Origin: Trueperaceae bacterium
GTDB taxonomy: Bacteria; Deinococcota; Deinococci; Deinococcales; Trueperaceae
NCBI GenBank assembly: GCA_036381595.1
Contig: DASVCN010000002.1
Coordinates: 1-64,000 of the forward strand
Reading direction: 5' to 3'
Length of the DNA stretch: 64,000 bases
Shown: piece after piece, positions 20,280 through 29,208 of the stretch
Position numbering within the stretch: the stretch's first letter is position 1
How the letters are laid out: each line of letters starts with the position of its first letter
Made by a program: the position numbers and the translations under genes
The notes under the pieces: generated by a model
What the model was told of the DNA's origin: nothing
Database searches by the model: none
The model's input: only the letters and a program-made list of their open reading frames with translations

Positions 20280-22282
20280 TAGAGGATCACGAACTCGAGT
20301 GTGGCGGGCCCGCTGCGCATTATCGAGTCGGCCGCGACCACCCCGATCGTCACCGGTCCCGTCATCCTCAGGAGCTGGTTGGTGAAGCTCTCCTCGGACG
20401 TCGTGAACTGCGGCGGTTCGGTGGAGAACAGTCCGGCGATGGTCAGCCGACGTTCGGTCTCGCGCACGAGGTCGAGCACTGCGGCCCTGAGGTCCGACTG
20501 TGAGGCCCTCAGCTCCTCGGTGCCCACGTGGATTTTGCGACTTGTGATGAGCTGCCCGCGGGCGAAGACCTGGCCGTTCTCGTACGCCTCGACCGAGACC
20601 TCCACCTGGCTGGACGAGCGGAACTGGTTGCGGGGTGAGATCAGCACCACCAGCAGCTCCCCGTCGGTCTGTGAGAGCAGAGACACCAGGCTGTCGAACT
20701 GCTCGGCGCTGAGTACCACCTCTCCGCTCCCTCGTCTTGCGGTCGCCACGCTCGCATCGCGCACGAAGCCGGCGATCGCCTCCCGAGCGGCCGCGGGATC
20801 TGAGGCGCTCACCAGTCCGCTGTAGATGACGTCGCCGGTGCCGTAGGTGACGTCACCCTGAGCGAACGCCTCGGCCTGCCTCTGCAGGTTCCTCAGCAGC
20901 TCACTCTGCTCCTCCAGCTGGAGCTGGAGCTCACCCAAAGAGGTCTGCAGATCCTCGGCACGCGCGTTGCTGGTTCGCACGTCCTCCCGCAGAGTGCTGT
21001 TGAGCTGCTCGAGGTTGTCGTTGAGCAGAAGCAGCTCCTGGTTGCTGGCGTCGAGTTCCGCGGCCCGCTGTTCGAGCCCGCGGTTCTGGTTCTCGAGGCT
21101 CTGGTTCTGGGCACGGAGTTGACTGTTCTGCGCTCGCAGGCGGTCGGCCTCCTGACCCAGGCTGGCGATCTGCTGTCCGAGGCTCTCCACCTGACCCTGC
21201 AGCCCCTCGATCTCGGTTTCCAACGCCTGAGCCTGCGCGTCGGCCTCGTCGCGCTGGGCGATCGCCGCTTCGCGAGCGGCCATCGCCTCCTCCAGGTTCG
21301 CCTCCGTCGCCGTGAGCTCCTCCCTGACCAACGCGAGCTGCTGCTGCTGCTGCTGAAGCCTGGTGTTGCTGTCCGCCAGCGCGCGCTGCATCTCGGCGAT
21401 CTGGCCTTCCAGGACCGCCACCTGCTCCCGAGCGCGTTCGGCGTCCTGCCGCGCCTGCCTCGCCTGGTCCTCCCGCTGCACGGTGAGTGACTGCGCCGTT
21501 TCGAGATTCTTTATCGCGACCTGCAGGTCCTGTTGCGTATCGGAGAGGTTCCCCTCGAGGGTCGCCAGGTCCGAATTGGCGGCGTCCAGCTGCTCCCTGA
21601 GGGCGGTCACCTCTCCCTGCAACCGGTCGCGTTCCGCCTGCAGTTGCTCGGCCTCTTCCCGGGCCGCGGCGGCGTCGGCTCGTGCCCGCTCGGCCTGGTC
21701 GCGCGCCGTCTTGGCATCGGCTTCGGCCTCCTGTTGAGCGTCGGTGGCGTCGGCAAGCTGCTGCTCGACCTCGGCCAGCTCGAGGGCTGCCTGGTCGTAA
21801 CGCTCGCTCACCTGGCGCAGTGAGGTACGCAGAGTCTCCACCTCGTTGCGTAGCGCGTTGGCCTCTTCGCTCAACTGGCGGTACTCGGCTTCGGCCCGGG
21901 CCCTCTCCTCTTGCGCCTGGTCCCGCTGCGTCTCCGCCTCCGCCAGGAGCTCCTGACCTTGGGCGATCCGCTGCTGCAGTCGTTCTATCTGGTCGCTGAG
22001 CTGCCGCTGCTCCGACTGGAGCAGGCTCAGCTGCCGTGCGGTGCGTTGGGCGTTGAGCAGCGTCGCCGTGGCGTTCTCGAAGGCGAGTGCCAGCACGACG
22101 AGGGTGGTGAGCATGATGACGATACCTGCTATCACGCCCACTATCTGACCGGTGACCTTGGGCCTCGTACCGAATAGGCTCAAGCGCCTGCGGCCCACGA
22201 GGGTACCGAGGCGGTCACCGGCGTAGGCGATGATGCCGGCGAGCAGCACCAGCAGCACGACCAGACCGAGTAGGTAGATCAT
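20276..22282 (-). CDS. DUF3084 membrane-anchored coiled-coil protein
   Basis: 668 residues. Two N-terminal membrane segments (~1-22 and ~47-70) enclose a short basic loop (GRRRLSLFGTRPKVTG), followed by a very long coiled coil (~75-470) rich in Gln, Glu, Ala and Arg, and a globular C-terminal domain (~480-668). This is the DUF3084 arrangement known from cyanobacteria and Deinococcota; its function is undetermined. It starts 46 bases after lptB on the same strand, which suggests a role at the cell envelope. Its end overlaps mscL. Confidence 0.9.
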   Translation of the reverse strand: MIYLLGLVVLLVLLAGIIAYAGDRLGTLVGRRRLSLFGTRPKVTGQIVGVIAGIVIMLTTLVVLALAFENATATLLNAQRTARQLSLLQSEQRQLSDQIERLQQRIAQGQELLAEAETQRDQAQEERARAEAEYRQLSEEANALRNEVETLRTSLRQVSERYDQAALELAEVEQQLADATDAQQEAEADAKTARDQAERARADAAAAREEAEQLQAERDRLQGEVTALREQLDAANSDLATLEGNLSDTQQDLQVAIKNLETAQSLTVQREDQARQARQDAERAREQVAVLEGQIAEMQRALADSNTRLQQQQQQLALVREELTATEANLEEAMAAREAAIAQRDEADAQAQALETEIEGLQGQVESLGQQIASLGQEADRLRAQNSQLRAQNQSLENQNRGLEQRAAELDASNQELLLLNDNLEQLNSTLREDVRTSNARAEDLQTSLGELQLQLEEQSELLRNLQRQAEAFAQGDVTYGTGDVIYSGLVSASDPAAAREAIAGFVRDASVATARRGSGEVVLSAEQFDSLVSLLSQTDGELLVVLISPRNQFRSSSQVEVSVEAYENGQVFARGQLITSRKIHVGTEELRASQSDLRAAVLDLVRETERRLTIAGLFSTEPPQFTTSEESFTNQLLRMTGPVTIGVVAADSIMRSGPATLEFVILY

Positions 22283-22328
22283 CGGGACGCGCCCTCAGTC
22301 CAGCGGCTCCGGGACGAGCCCGCAAGCC

Positions 22329-23105
22329 TCAAAGCTGGAAGTCGCTCCCAAGGTAGAAGGTACGAACATCGGCGTCCTGCGCGAACTGGGCCGGCGTTCC
22401 CGAGAAGCGGACGCGGCCGTCGAACATCAGGTAGACGCGATCGGCGATCGCCAACGTCTCGCGGACGCTGTGATCGGTGAGGAGAACGCCAAGCCCGCGC
22501 CGTTCCCGCAGTTCGGCGATCAGGATCTGGATCTCGCGGATCGACTTCGGATCGACGCCGGTGAACGGCTCGTCGAGGAGGATGTAGGAGGGGTCGGTGG
22601 TGAGCGACCTGGCTATCTCGAGACGGCGCCGCTCGCCGCCGGAGAGGGTGTCGGCCCGCTGCAGGCCAAGATGGGCGAGCCCGAACTCCTCGAGCAGCTC
22701 CTGCGCCTTGGCCTCCTGCTTGTGGCGCGGCATGCCCTGGAACTCGAGGATGGCCAGCAGGTTGTCGCGAACGCTCATCTTCCGGAAGGCACTCGGTTCC
22801 TGCGCCAGGTAACCGAGCCCCTGCCGGGCGCGCCGGTGCATGGGCCAGCTCGTTACGTCCTGGCCTCCGAGCTCGATCCTGCCCGACTGCGGCCGCACGA
22901 AACCGACCATCATGTAGAAGGTGGTAGTCTTGCCGGCACCATTGGGTCCGAGGAGAGCGACTATCTCGCCGGGCTCGAGCCTGAGGTCGACCCCCGAAAC
23001 GACCGGTCGGCGGCCGTAGCGCTTCACGAGGCCGGTCGCCGCGAGATGCTTCTCGCTCGACTCGGCGCGAGCGCTCTCGTAGGGGGGGCCTGTAAGCGCC
23101 GACAT
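22329..23105 (-). CDS. lptB: LptB-type LPS export ABC transporter ATPase
   Basis: 258 residues. Walker [17 protein letters not shown], the LptB-specific [18 protein letters not shown], signature [15 protein letters not shown], Walker [14 protein letters not shown] and H-loop [11 protein letters not shown]. LptB powers transport of lipopolysaccharide or an equivalent lipid to the outer membrane, so the cell probably has an outer membrane. A ~20-residue N-terminal extension precedes the domain. TAGCAT (23114-23119) is 8 bases from the ATG. DUF3084 follows in the same operon. Confidence 0.94.
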   Translation of the reverse strand: MSALTGPPYESARAESSEKHLAATGLVKRYGRRPVVSGVDLRLEPGEIVALLGPNGAGKTTTFYMMVGFVRPQSGRIELGGQDVTSWPMHRRARQGLGYLAQEPSAFRKMSVRDNLLAILEFQGMPRHKQEAKAQELLEEFGLAHLGLQRADTLSGGERRRLEIARSLTTDPSYILLDEPFTGVDPKSIREIQILIAELRERRGLGVLLTDHSVRETLAIADRVYLMFDGRVRFSGTPAQFAQDADVRTFYLGSDFQL

Positions 23106-23243
23106 ACCGGGTCATGCTAACACGGGCCTCTCGGCCGCCGAAGCGTAGTCTGTGACACCTGTTGCCACTGCAGCTGCGGTCCCTATCGATCTCCGGGCGC
23201 CCGTGACGTGGTGCCACGCATGGCCGCTTGCTAACATCCGGGG

Positions 23244-24038
23244 ATGCTTCTGGAAGAGATCCGGCTCCCTGCGGCCGGCGACGAGTTCCCCTTCGATCTC
23301 GAGATGCTGCGCGGTACCAGCGAACTCAGGCTCGACCGGCCGGTAACGCTGATAGTCGGAGAGAACGGCAGCGGCAAGAGCACGCTGCTGGAGGCGATCG
23401 CGCTGGCGGCGGAGCTGCCTGTCGTGGGCAGCTTCGAGGTCGCTGGAGCCGACCCGTCGCTTGGAAAGGTCGCTCCGCTGGCAGACGCGATCAAGCTTTC
23501 CTGGAGCCACCGGACCCGCCGGGGCCTGTTCCTCAGGGCAGAGGACTACTTCGGTTACGTCAAGGCTCAGAATCGGATGAAGTCGGAGATGCGCTCGCAG
23601 CTCCAGCGCCTGCGGGACGAGAACCCGGGCATGCCGGAACCGGAGCTGAGGCGGATAAGCTCCCCCTACGCAGGCTCATTGGCGGCCACCGACAGTCGGT
23701 ACGGCGGCGACCTCGACGAACGCAGTCACGGAGAGAGCTTCCTCTCGCTCTTCAAGGGGAGGCTCGGCGGCGCAGGTCTCTACCTGCTCGACGAGCCGGA
23801 GGCCGCTCTCTCACCGCTCCGTCAGCTTGCGTTTCTGGCACTGGTCAAGGAGGCGGTGGCAAGGGGCGCACAGTTCCTCATCGCCACCCACGCCCCGATA
23901 CTGATGGCCTACCCCGGCGCTCGCGTCTACGAGGTGCGGGGCGCGGATGTCGTCGCCGCCGAGTTCGACGAGCTCGAGCATGTGCGAACGATGCGAGCCT
24001 TCCTCGACTCGCCGGAAGCGTACCTGAGGCACCTCTGA
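23244..24038 (+). CDS. AAA-family ATPase (ABC-type, single domain)
   Basis: 264 residues. Walker A GENGSGKST near residue 38 and Walker B LYLLDEPEAAL near 175, followed by the ATHAPILMAYPGA switch-His region. A helical region with a RMKSEMRSQLQRLR segment lies between; the signature region reads HGESFLSLFKGRL. It resembles stand-alone AAA_ABC ATPases of unknown role. TAACAT (23232-23237) is 6 bases before the ATG, indicating a leaderless mRNA. The stop codon overlaps the next gene's ATG (TGATG), so the AAC(3)-like enzyme is its translational partner. Confidence 0.88.
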   Translation: MLLEEIRLPAAGDEFPFDLEMLRGTSELRLDRPVTLIVGENGSGKSTLLEAIALAAELPVVGSFEVAGADPSLGKVAPLADAIKLSWSHRTRRGLFLRAEDYFGYVKAQNRMKSEMRSQLQRLRDENPGMPEPELRRISSPYAGSLAATDSRYGGDLDERSHGESFLSLFKGRLGGAGLYLLDEPEAALSPLRQLAFLALVKEAVARGAQFLIATHAPILMAYPGARVYEVRGADVVAAEFDELEHVRTMRAFLDSPEAYLRHL

Positions 24039-24859
24039 TGGGTTCGCGCGAGCACGAGGTCGTGGGGGCCACGCGCCGTCCGCTTACGGCCGAGTCGCTC
24101 GCACTGGGACTCCGGAACGCCGGTCTGGAGTCGGGGCAGACGGTGCTCGTGCACAGTTCGCTCAGTTCGCTGGGCTGGGTCGTGGGCGGTCCCGTCGCCG
24201 TGATCGAGGCGCTGCTGATCGTCCTCGGGCCATCCGGGACGCTCGCGATGCCCAGCCACAACGGCGAAAACTGCGACCCGTCCCTGTGGCAGAACCCGCC
24301 CGTTCCACGGGAGTGGTGGCAGACGATCCGCGAGTCGATGCCGCCGTTCGATCCCGAGAAGACGCCCACCAGGGGAGTGGGAGTCATCGCCGAAGCGTTC
24401 AGATCGTGGCCCGGCGTCAAGCGCAGCGTCCACCCCACGGTTTCCTTCGCTGCACTCGGCCCGCGAGCTTCGTTGATAACCGCGAACCACGACCTGGAGG
24501 ACGCTCTCGGGGACGGGTCGCCTCTGGCCCGGCTCTACGACCTCGATGCCTCCGTCCTGCTCCTGGGGGTGGGGCACGCCAGCAACACGTCTCTGCACCT
24601 CGCCGAAGCCCGCGCCCGGTACAGGGGGAAAGTTTGGCAAGAGACAGGTTCTGCTGTCTTGCGGAACGGCAGGCGCGAATGGGTCGAGTACCGGCCCCTG
24701 GACTACGACTCGGACGACTTCGACGCCCTCGGGAGCGATTTCGAAGCCGCCGGCGCCGTACGGGTCTCGAAGGTGGGCCAGGCCCAGCTTCGTCTGATGA
24801 GTCAGCGGGAATTGGTGGAGTTCGGTGTCGGTTGGCTGGAGGAGAATCGCCAGGCTTGA
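24038..24859 (+). CDS. AAC(3)-family N-acetyltransferase
   Basis: 273 residues. Family motifs: VLVHSSLSSLGWVVGG (CoA site, ~35-50), the GPSGTLAMPSH segment, KRSVHPTVSFAALGP (~130-145) and LLLGVGHASNTSLHLAE (~175-190). Members include aminoglycoside 3-N-acetyltransferases and many housekeeping acetyltransferases with other substrates, so resistance cannot be inferred. The ATG overlaps the stop codon of the AAA ATPase gene, so the two are translated together. The start chosen is the only one consistent with that overlap. Confidence 0.9.
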   Translation: MGSREHEVVGATRRPLTAESLALGLRNAGLESGQTVLVHSSLSSLGWVVGGPVAVIEALLIVLGPSGTLAMPSHNGENCDPSLWQNPPVPREWWQTIRESMPPFDPEKTPTRGVGVIAEAFRSWPGVKRSVHPTVSFAALGPRASLITANHDLEDALGDGSPLARLYDLDASVLLLGVGHASNTSLHLAEARARYRGKVWQETGSAVLRNGRREWVEYRPLDYDSDDFDALGSDFEAAGAVRVSKVGQAQLRLMSQRELVEFGVGWLEENRQA

Positions 24860-25020
24860 CTCTACTCATATGAGGTTATACTCACGTGCTGGTACACCCT
24901 CATGGAGGTAGAAGTAGCTGCCTCGGCGCCGGCTCGAAGTCTGCCTTTATCGGATCGATAGCGAACGCAGGCAGGTGGTGACCAGGATTCCGCTCGCCGA
25001 ATAGCATAGCTTCGACCTGA

Positions 25021-25656
25021 CTAAGACTCCAGCAGCCCCCATACCTTCCGCAGATCCGCAACGAACCGCTCCATCTCCTCCCGGCGTTCACTCCCCTCCC
25101 GCTTTCTCAGGATCGCCGACGGGTGGAGGGTCGAGGTCGCGAAATCGGCGCGGTCGAACGCCACGAGGTCCCCATGCTGCTTCGATACTCGGTGCTTCGG
25201 ACCGAACAGGGTCTTGGCGGCGGTCGCTCCCATCGCCACCAGGATCCGTGGCTTTATCCGCTCGATCTCGGCATCGAGCCAGGGCAGGCAGGCGTCGATC
25301 TCGCGTTGATTCGGCGTGCGATGGAGTCTGCGCTTGCCCCGCGGCTTCCACTTGAAGTGTTTCACGACATTAGTCAGATAAGTTTCGCCCCTGTCGATCC
25401 CGGCCGCTTCGAGCGCGCGGTCCAGCAGTCTGCCCGCAGGGCCCACGAACGGCTTGCCCTGCAGGTCTTCGTCGTTGCCCGGGATCTCCCCCACCAGCAT
25501 CAGCCTGGAGCGCACCAGCCCCTCGCCGAAAACAGCCTGCGTAGCGTCCCGATAGAGCGGGCAGCCGCGGCAACCCTGCACCGCAGCGCGCATCGCTTCC
25601 ATGCTCGCTCGTTCCGGCACGAACTCCTCTGCCCCCGGATAATCGCTGGCGGTCAT
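25021..25656 (-). CDS. udgX: UdgX-type uracil-DNA glycosylase
   Basis: 211 residues from the ATG at 25656. Motif A GEIPGNDEDLQGKPFVGPAG (56-75), the insertion KRRLH with His112 (KRRIH in mycobacterial UdgX, where the His becomes covalently bound to the DNA after uracil removal), and HPSAILR (178-184) identify the UdgX branch of family 4 uracil glycosylases. Only three cysteines are present (29, 32, 123); the fourth Fe-S ligand of classical family 4 enzymes is absent from the usual place. TATCGT (25665-25670) is 8 bases upstream. Divergent from the polymerase gene, 81 bases between starts. Confidence 0.92.
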   Translation of the reverse strand: MTASDYPGAEEFVPERASMEAMRAAVQGCRGCPLYRDATQAVFGEGLVRSRLMLVGEIPGNDEDLQGKPFVGPAGRLLDRALEAAGIDRGETYLTNVVKHFKWKPRGKRRLHRTPNQREIDACLPWLDAEIERIKPRILVAMGATAAKTLFGPKHRVSKQHGDLVAFDRADFATSTLHPSAILRKREGSERREEMERFVADLRKVWGLLES

Positions 25657-25737
25657 CGGTTCCGACGATAGCGGCACGGCCGAGTTGTGCCTTCTCCACG
25701 GCGCACACTCCCGGCGCTCGCGAGAATGACCTTGTCC

Positions 25738-28700
25738 ATGGGACCACGGCTCGTAATCGCCCACAGCCACTACTCGCTAGGATTCGGCACCGCCTCCGTC
25801 GAGGAGCTCGTCCGCTGGGCGGTGGAGTCTAACGTCTCGGCCCTCGCCCTGACCGACATCGAGACTCTTGCCGGGCAGATCAGGTTTCACGATGCCTGCT
25901 GCCTGGCAGGCGTCAAACCCCTCACCGGGGTCGAACTTCGTGCCGGCTTCTCGAGGCGCAGCGTTGGCCCGGCGGCGGGCCGGCTGCTCCTGCTGGCCCG
26001 CGACGACGAGGGTTACGGAAATCTGTGCCGGATAACGAGCCGCAGGCGCCGGCGCTCGGAGACGGGCGATCCGCTGGAGTCACTGGCGGGGGCGACCGGA
26101 GGGCTCTACTTGCTGAGCGACGACGTTGGGGTCATCGAGAGGCTAGCGCGCCTTCATGGGGTGGACTTCGACTCGGTCCGCATGCTCGACTCGACTTCGA
26201 GCCTCGCCGGAACAGGGGTGATAACAGCAGCCATCCCTGAAGTCACCGCGCTGAAGGAACAGGACGTTCAGCTGCACCGCTTGCTCATGGCGATACGTCA
26301 TCGCCTGACGGTGGGCGAGGTGCGGCAGTCACGGATCGACAGCGCAGTGGATCCTGGACGACCGGCTGCATCGAGCACCGGCTCGGTGCGGTCGGAAGAG
26401 ATAGAGCGGATGGTGGAAACGTTCACGCTCGACCTGAGGACCCCGGAAAGGATCCAACCCCGACTGCCGGAGCTTCAACCCGGCGCCGCTGCCGGCGAAC
26501 TGAGGAATCGCTGCAGGAACGCCCTCGATGCCCTCGCTCCCACCGGTGGCGATGCCTACGCCGCCCGGCTCGAGCGAGAGTTGACAACGATCGAGAACCT
26601 GGGGTTCGCCGACTACTTCCTGGCTGTCGCCGAGATAGCGAGAGGCGCCCGCGAACTACGGGTGGAGACCGCCGGACGCGGTTCCGCAGCCGGATCGCTC
26701 GTCGCCTTCCTGCTGGGCGTCACCACCATCGACCCGGTAGCGTCCGGCCTCCTCTTCGAGCGATTCCTTCACGAGCAGCGGCAGGCACCGCCCGACATCG
26801 ATCTCGACGTTGCCTCGATCGGCCGTGACGAGCTCAACCGTTGGGTAGTGGGCCGGTTCGGGAGGGAACGGGTCGCCGGGATCGCCGCCTACTCCACCTT
26901 CCGCGCCCGCAGCGCCATCAGAGCTGGCAGCGGGGCACTTGGTATCTCGCGCAGCAAGGTCGACTGGCTCGTGCGACAGTACGCCTCGATGAGGGACCGC
27001 GATCTGTCCGAGGGCGACCGGCTAGAACTGGCGTTACAGCAGAGCGGCCTCCCATCGGTTCGGCAAGCGGCACCGCTCATCCGCCGGCTCCTCGGCATGC
27101 CGTCGCACCTCTCAGCCCACCCTGGCGGCATCGTCATCGGCGACCGCCACCTCGACGAGCTGGTGCCACTGGAGCTCGCGCCCGGCGGAAAGCTGGTCAC
27201 CCAGTACGACTACGGCGCGGTCGAGCGAGCCGGCTTCCTCAAGATCGACCTGCTTGGCAATCACTTCCTGAGCGAGATGCAGGAGTCGCTCGAAGGGCTG
27301 CCCGGAGTGCCGACGATCCCCAAGGATGACGCCCTCACCTGGGAAACTCTCGACCGGGCCGATACGATCGGCTGCTTCCAGGTGGAGAGTCCGGCGATGC
27401 GCTCGGTACTGAGACGCCTGCCGATGAAACGGTTCTCCGACCTGGTGGCTGCCCTGGCCGTGGTACGTCCGGGTGCCGCAGCCGGAGCCTCCAAGGAGCG
27501 TTACATCCGGCGAGCTCGCGGCGAGGAGCGGTTCCGGCCGCTCGAACTGCTGGGCGAAGTCGTCGATGACGAACGATATGCAGACTTGCGGGAGAGGCTC
27601 CTGCGAACGAACGGCGTACTGCTCTACGACGAGGACATCATCCGGCTGCTGTCGGCCGTGGGCGGCATGAGCCTCGCTTCGGCCGACGCCCTGAGGAGCG
27701 CGTTGATATCGGCAGGAGAGGATCCCGCGGCATTGACCCGGCTCGGTGACGAGTTCGTAACGAGGGCCGTGGACTCGGGAGCCCGCGCGGGAACGGCCCA
27801 GAACGCCTGGAGCGCCGCCTCCCGTTTCGCCTCCTACTCGTTCGCCGAAGCACACGCCGCCAGCTACGCCGACCTCGCCTGGAAGGCGGCCTGGCTGCGC
27901 ACCCACGCACCGCTGCAGTTCGGCTGCGCGCTACTGAACCATCACCGCGCCCTCTACCCGCTTCGCACGATCGCCGCGGCGATCCAGCGTTGGGGCGTGG
28001 AAATCGTGTTGCCCTCCGTCAATTCGTCGGCGCTCTCGGCGAAGCTGGTCGGCGACGGGGTGCTGATCGGGCTGTCGGCGATCAAGGGCCTTAACCGCCG
28101 AACCGCCGGCGACATCATCGGGGGCCGGCCATTCCGCGACCTGGGGAAGTTGATCGACGTCGCCCGTCCCGCCAGGAGCGAACTAAGGGGGCTCATCCTG
28201 TCGGGCGCCTGCGACGAACTGCCGCCCCTCTCCCCCGATGCGTACCCGCATGTCCACGACGTCGTGCTCGAAGGGTTCGAGGGAGAGGTGCCTCCTAGAG
28301 CGCTCAGCGAGGTACTGAGCCGAGTCGAGGCCCGGCCCCGGGAGGGTGCCGACGCGGACGAGTTCCGGCACTACCAGCAGTTGGTGCGCGTACGCAACGA
28401 GATCGAGATCCTCGGCATGCACGTAACCGAGCACCCGATGCGGCTATTGAGGGCAGAAGCAGAGGAACTGGGTTGCTTGCCGGCGACCGCCCTCGACACC
28501 CGCATCGACCGCTCCGTACGCTTCGCCGGGATCCTGGCCGCTGCTCGCCGCGTTCCCACGCGCGAGGGGGAGCTGCGCTACCTCACCTGGGAGGATGAGA
28601 CCGGGCTCGTCGAGGGCGTGCTGTTCCCGGCTGCGAACGAGCGCCTTGGCCGCAGGCTCACGACGCCCGGGCCTTACCTGATGGAAGGAACCGTGCGAGC

Positions 28701-28758
28701 GCCCGACGGCGACCTGCAGCTCGTGGTCACGGAGCTGAGGCCGTTTCACGAGCGGTAG
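25738..28758 (+). CDS. DnaE-type DNA polymerase (probable error-prone class)
   Basis: About 1006 residues, shorter than replicative DnaE (~1160) and like DnaE2/ImuC enzymes. N-terminal PHP domain (AHSHYSLGFG, residue ~8), polymerase core with catalytic PDIDLD (Asp355, Asp357) and KIDLLG (Asp504), the TIGCFQVES segment and VRPGAAAGASKERYIRR resembling DnaE2 (IVRPGPIQG...YLRRR), helix-hairpin-helix region (~790-830) and a C-terminal OB fold (~920-1000). Likely role is lesion bypass. The start is ambiguous: ATG 25726 or 25738, neither with a ribosome site. No imuA/imuB in the window; udgX is its divergent neighbour. Confidence 0.87.
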   Translation: MGPRLVIAHSHYSLGFGTASVEELVRWAVESNVSALALTDIETLAGQIRFHDACCLAGVKPLTGVELRAGFSRRSVGPAAGRLLLLARDDEGYGNLCRITSRRRRRSETGDPLESLAGATGGLYLLSDDVGVIERLARLHGVDFDSVRMLDSTSSLAGTGVITAAIPEVTALKEQDVQLHRLLMAIRHRLTVGEVRQSRIDSAVDPGRPAASSTGSVRSEEIERMVETFTLDLRTPERIQPRLPELQPGAAAGELRNRCRNALDALAPTGGDAYAARLERELTTIENLGFADYFLAVAEIARGARELRVETAGRGSAAGSLVAFLLGVTTIDPVASGLLFERFLHEQRQAPPDIDLDVASIGRDELNRWVVGRFGRERVAGIAAYSTFRARSAIRAGSGALGISRSKVDWLVRQYASMRDRDLSEGDRLELALQQSGLPSVRQAAPLIRRLLGMPSHLSAHPGGIVIGDRHLDELVPLELAPGGKLVTQYDYGAVERAGFLKIDLLGNHFLSEMQESLEGLPGVPTIPKDDALTWETLDRADTIGCFQVESPAMRSVLRRLPMKRFSDLVAALAVVRPGAAAGASKERYIRRARGEERFRPLELLGEVVDDERYADLRERLLRTNGVLLYDEDIIRLLSAVGGMSLASADALRSALISAGEDPAALTRLGDEFVTRAVDSGARAGTAQNAWSAASRFASYSFAEAHAASYADLAWKAAWLRTHAPLQFGCALLNHHRALYPLRTIAAAIQRWGVEIVLPSVNSSALSAKLVGDGVLIGLSAIKGLNRRTAGDIIGGRPFRDLGKLIDVARPARSELRGLILSGACDELPPLSPDAYPHVHDVVLEGFEGEVPPRALSEVLSRVEARPREGADADEFRHYQQLVRVRNEIEILGMHVTEHPMRLLRAEAEELGCLPATALDTRIDRSVRFAGILAAARRVPTREGELRYLTWEDETGLVEGVLFPAANERLGRRLTTPGPYLMEGTVRAPDGDLQLVVTELRPFHER

Positions 28759-28804
28759 GAACTGAGGCGGGTCTTCGGAGCTGCGAGCTGATCGGGTCGA
28801 GGTC

Positions 28805-29104
28805 TCAGGTTCTCCGGTAACGGGCGCCGGCGGGATCCCGCTCCATGTAGCCGTAGTCGATGAAGCTCCGGCGCACTCTGGCCGTGTCCTCGTGGAAGCG
28901 GCCGAGGATTTCATTGACCTCTCTTTCAGAGTACTCGCGACCCGGCTCGAACTGCTCGAGCAGGTAGCGCACCAGCACCAGGTACTTCTTCTCCTGAGCA
29001 GGGAAGGTGGCATGGACGATACAGCTTTCCTCGAGCCGTCCCGCCTCACGCAAAGCCCTCCCCTGCTTGACAAGGGCACTGGTCGATTCAAGGAGATCGC
29101 TCAC
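28805..29104 (-). CDS. DUF2087 domain protein
   Basis: 99 residues. The C-terminal ~65 residues (FPAQEKKYLVLVRYLLEQFEPGREYSEREVNEILGRFHEDTARVRRSFIDYGYM) are the DUF2087 domain, a small winged-helix-like module often found at the end of transcription regulators or alone; function unknown. The GTG start at 29104 overlaps a TGA that ends an open frame continuing from aceF (see findings). It lies at the end of the pyruvate dehydrogenase gene group. Confidence 0.85.
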   Translation of the reverse strand: MSDLLESTSALVKQGRALREAGRLEESCIVHATFPAQEKKYLVLVRYLLEQFEPGREYSEREVNEILGRFHEDTARVRRSFIDYGYMERDPAGARYRRT

Positions 29105-29208
29105 GAGCTCAGGTTCGCCTCCAACCCGTTGACCGCCTCCCCGAAGCCGGGGAAGCGGCGGGTGAAGACGGACTTCGGGAGATAGTCGTCGATCTGCTTC
29201 GCCAGGGT

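Noticed and set aside
24038-24859. Calling the AAC(3)-like enzyme an aminoglycoside-resistance gene
   Set aside because: The family contains many members with other substrates and nothing in context indicates resistance or mobility.
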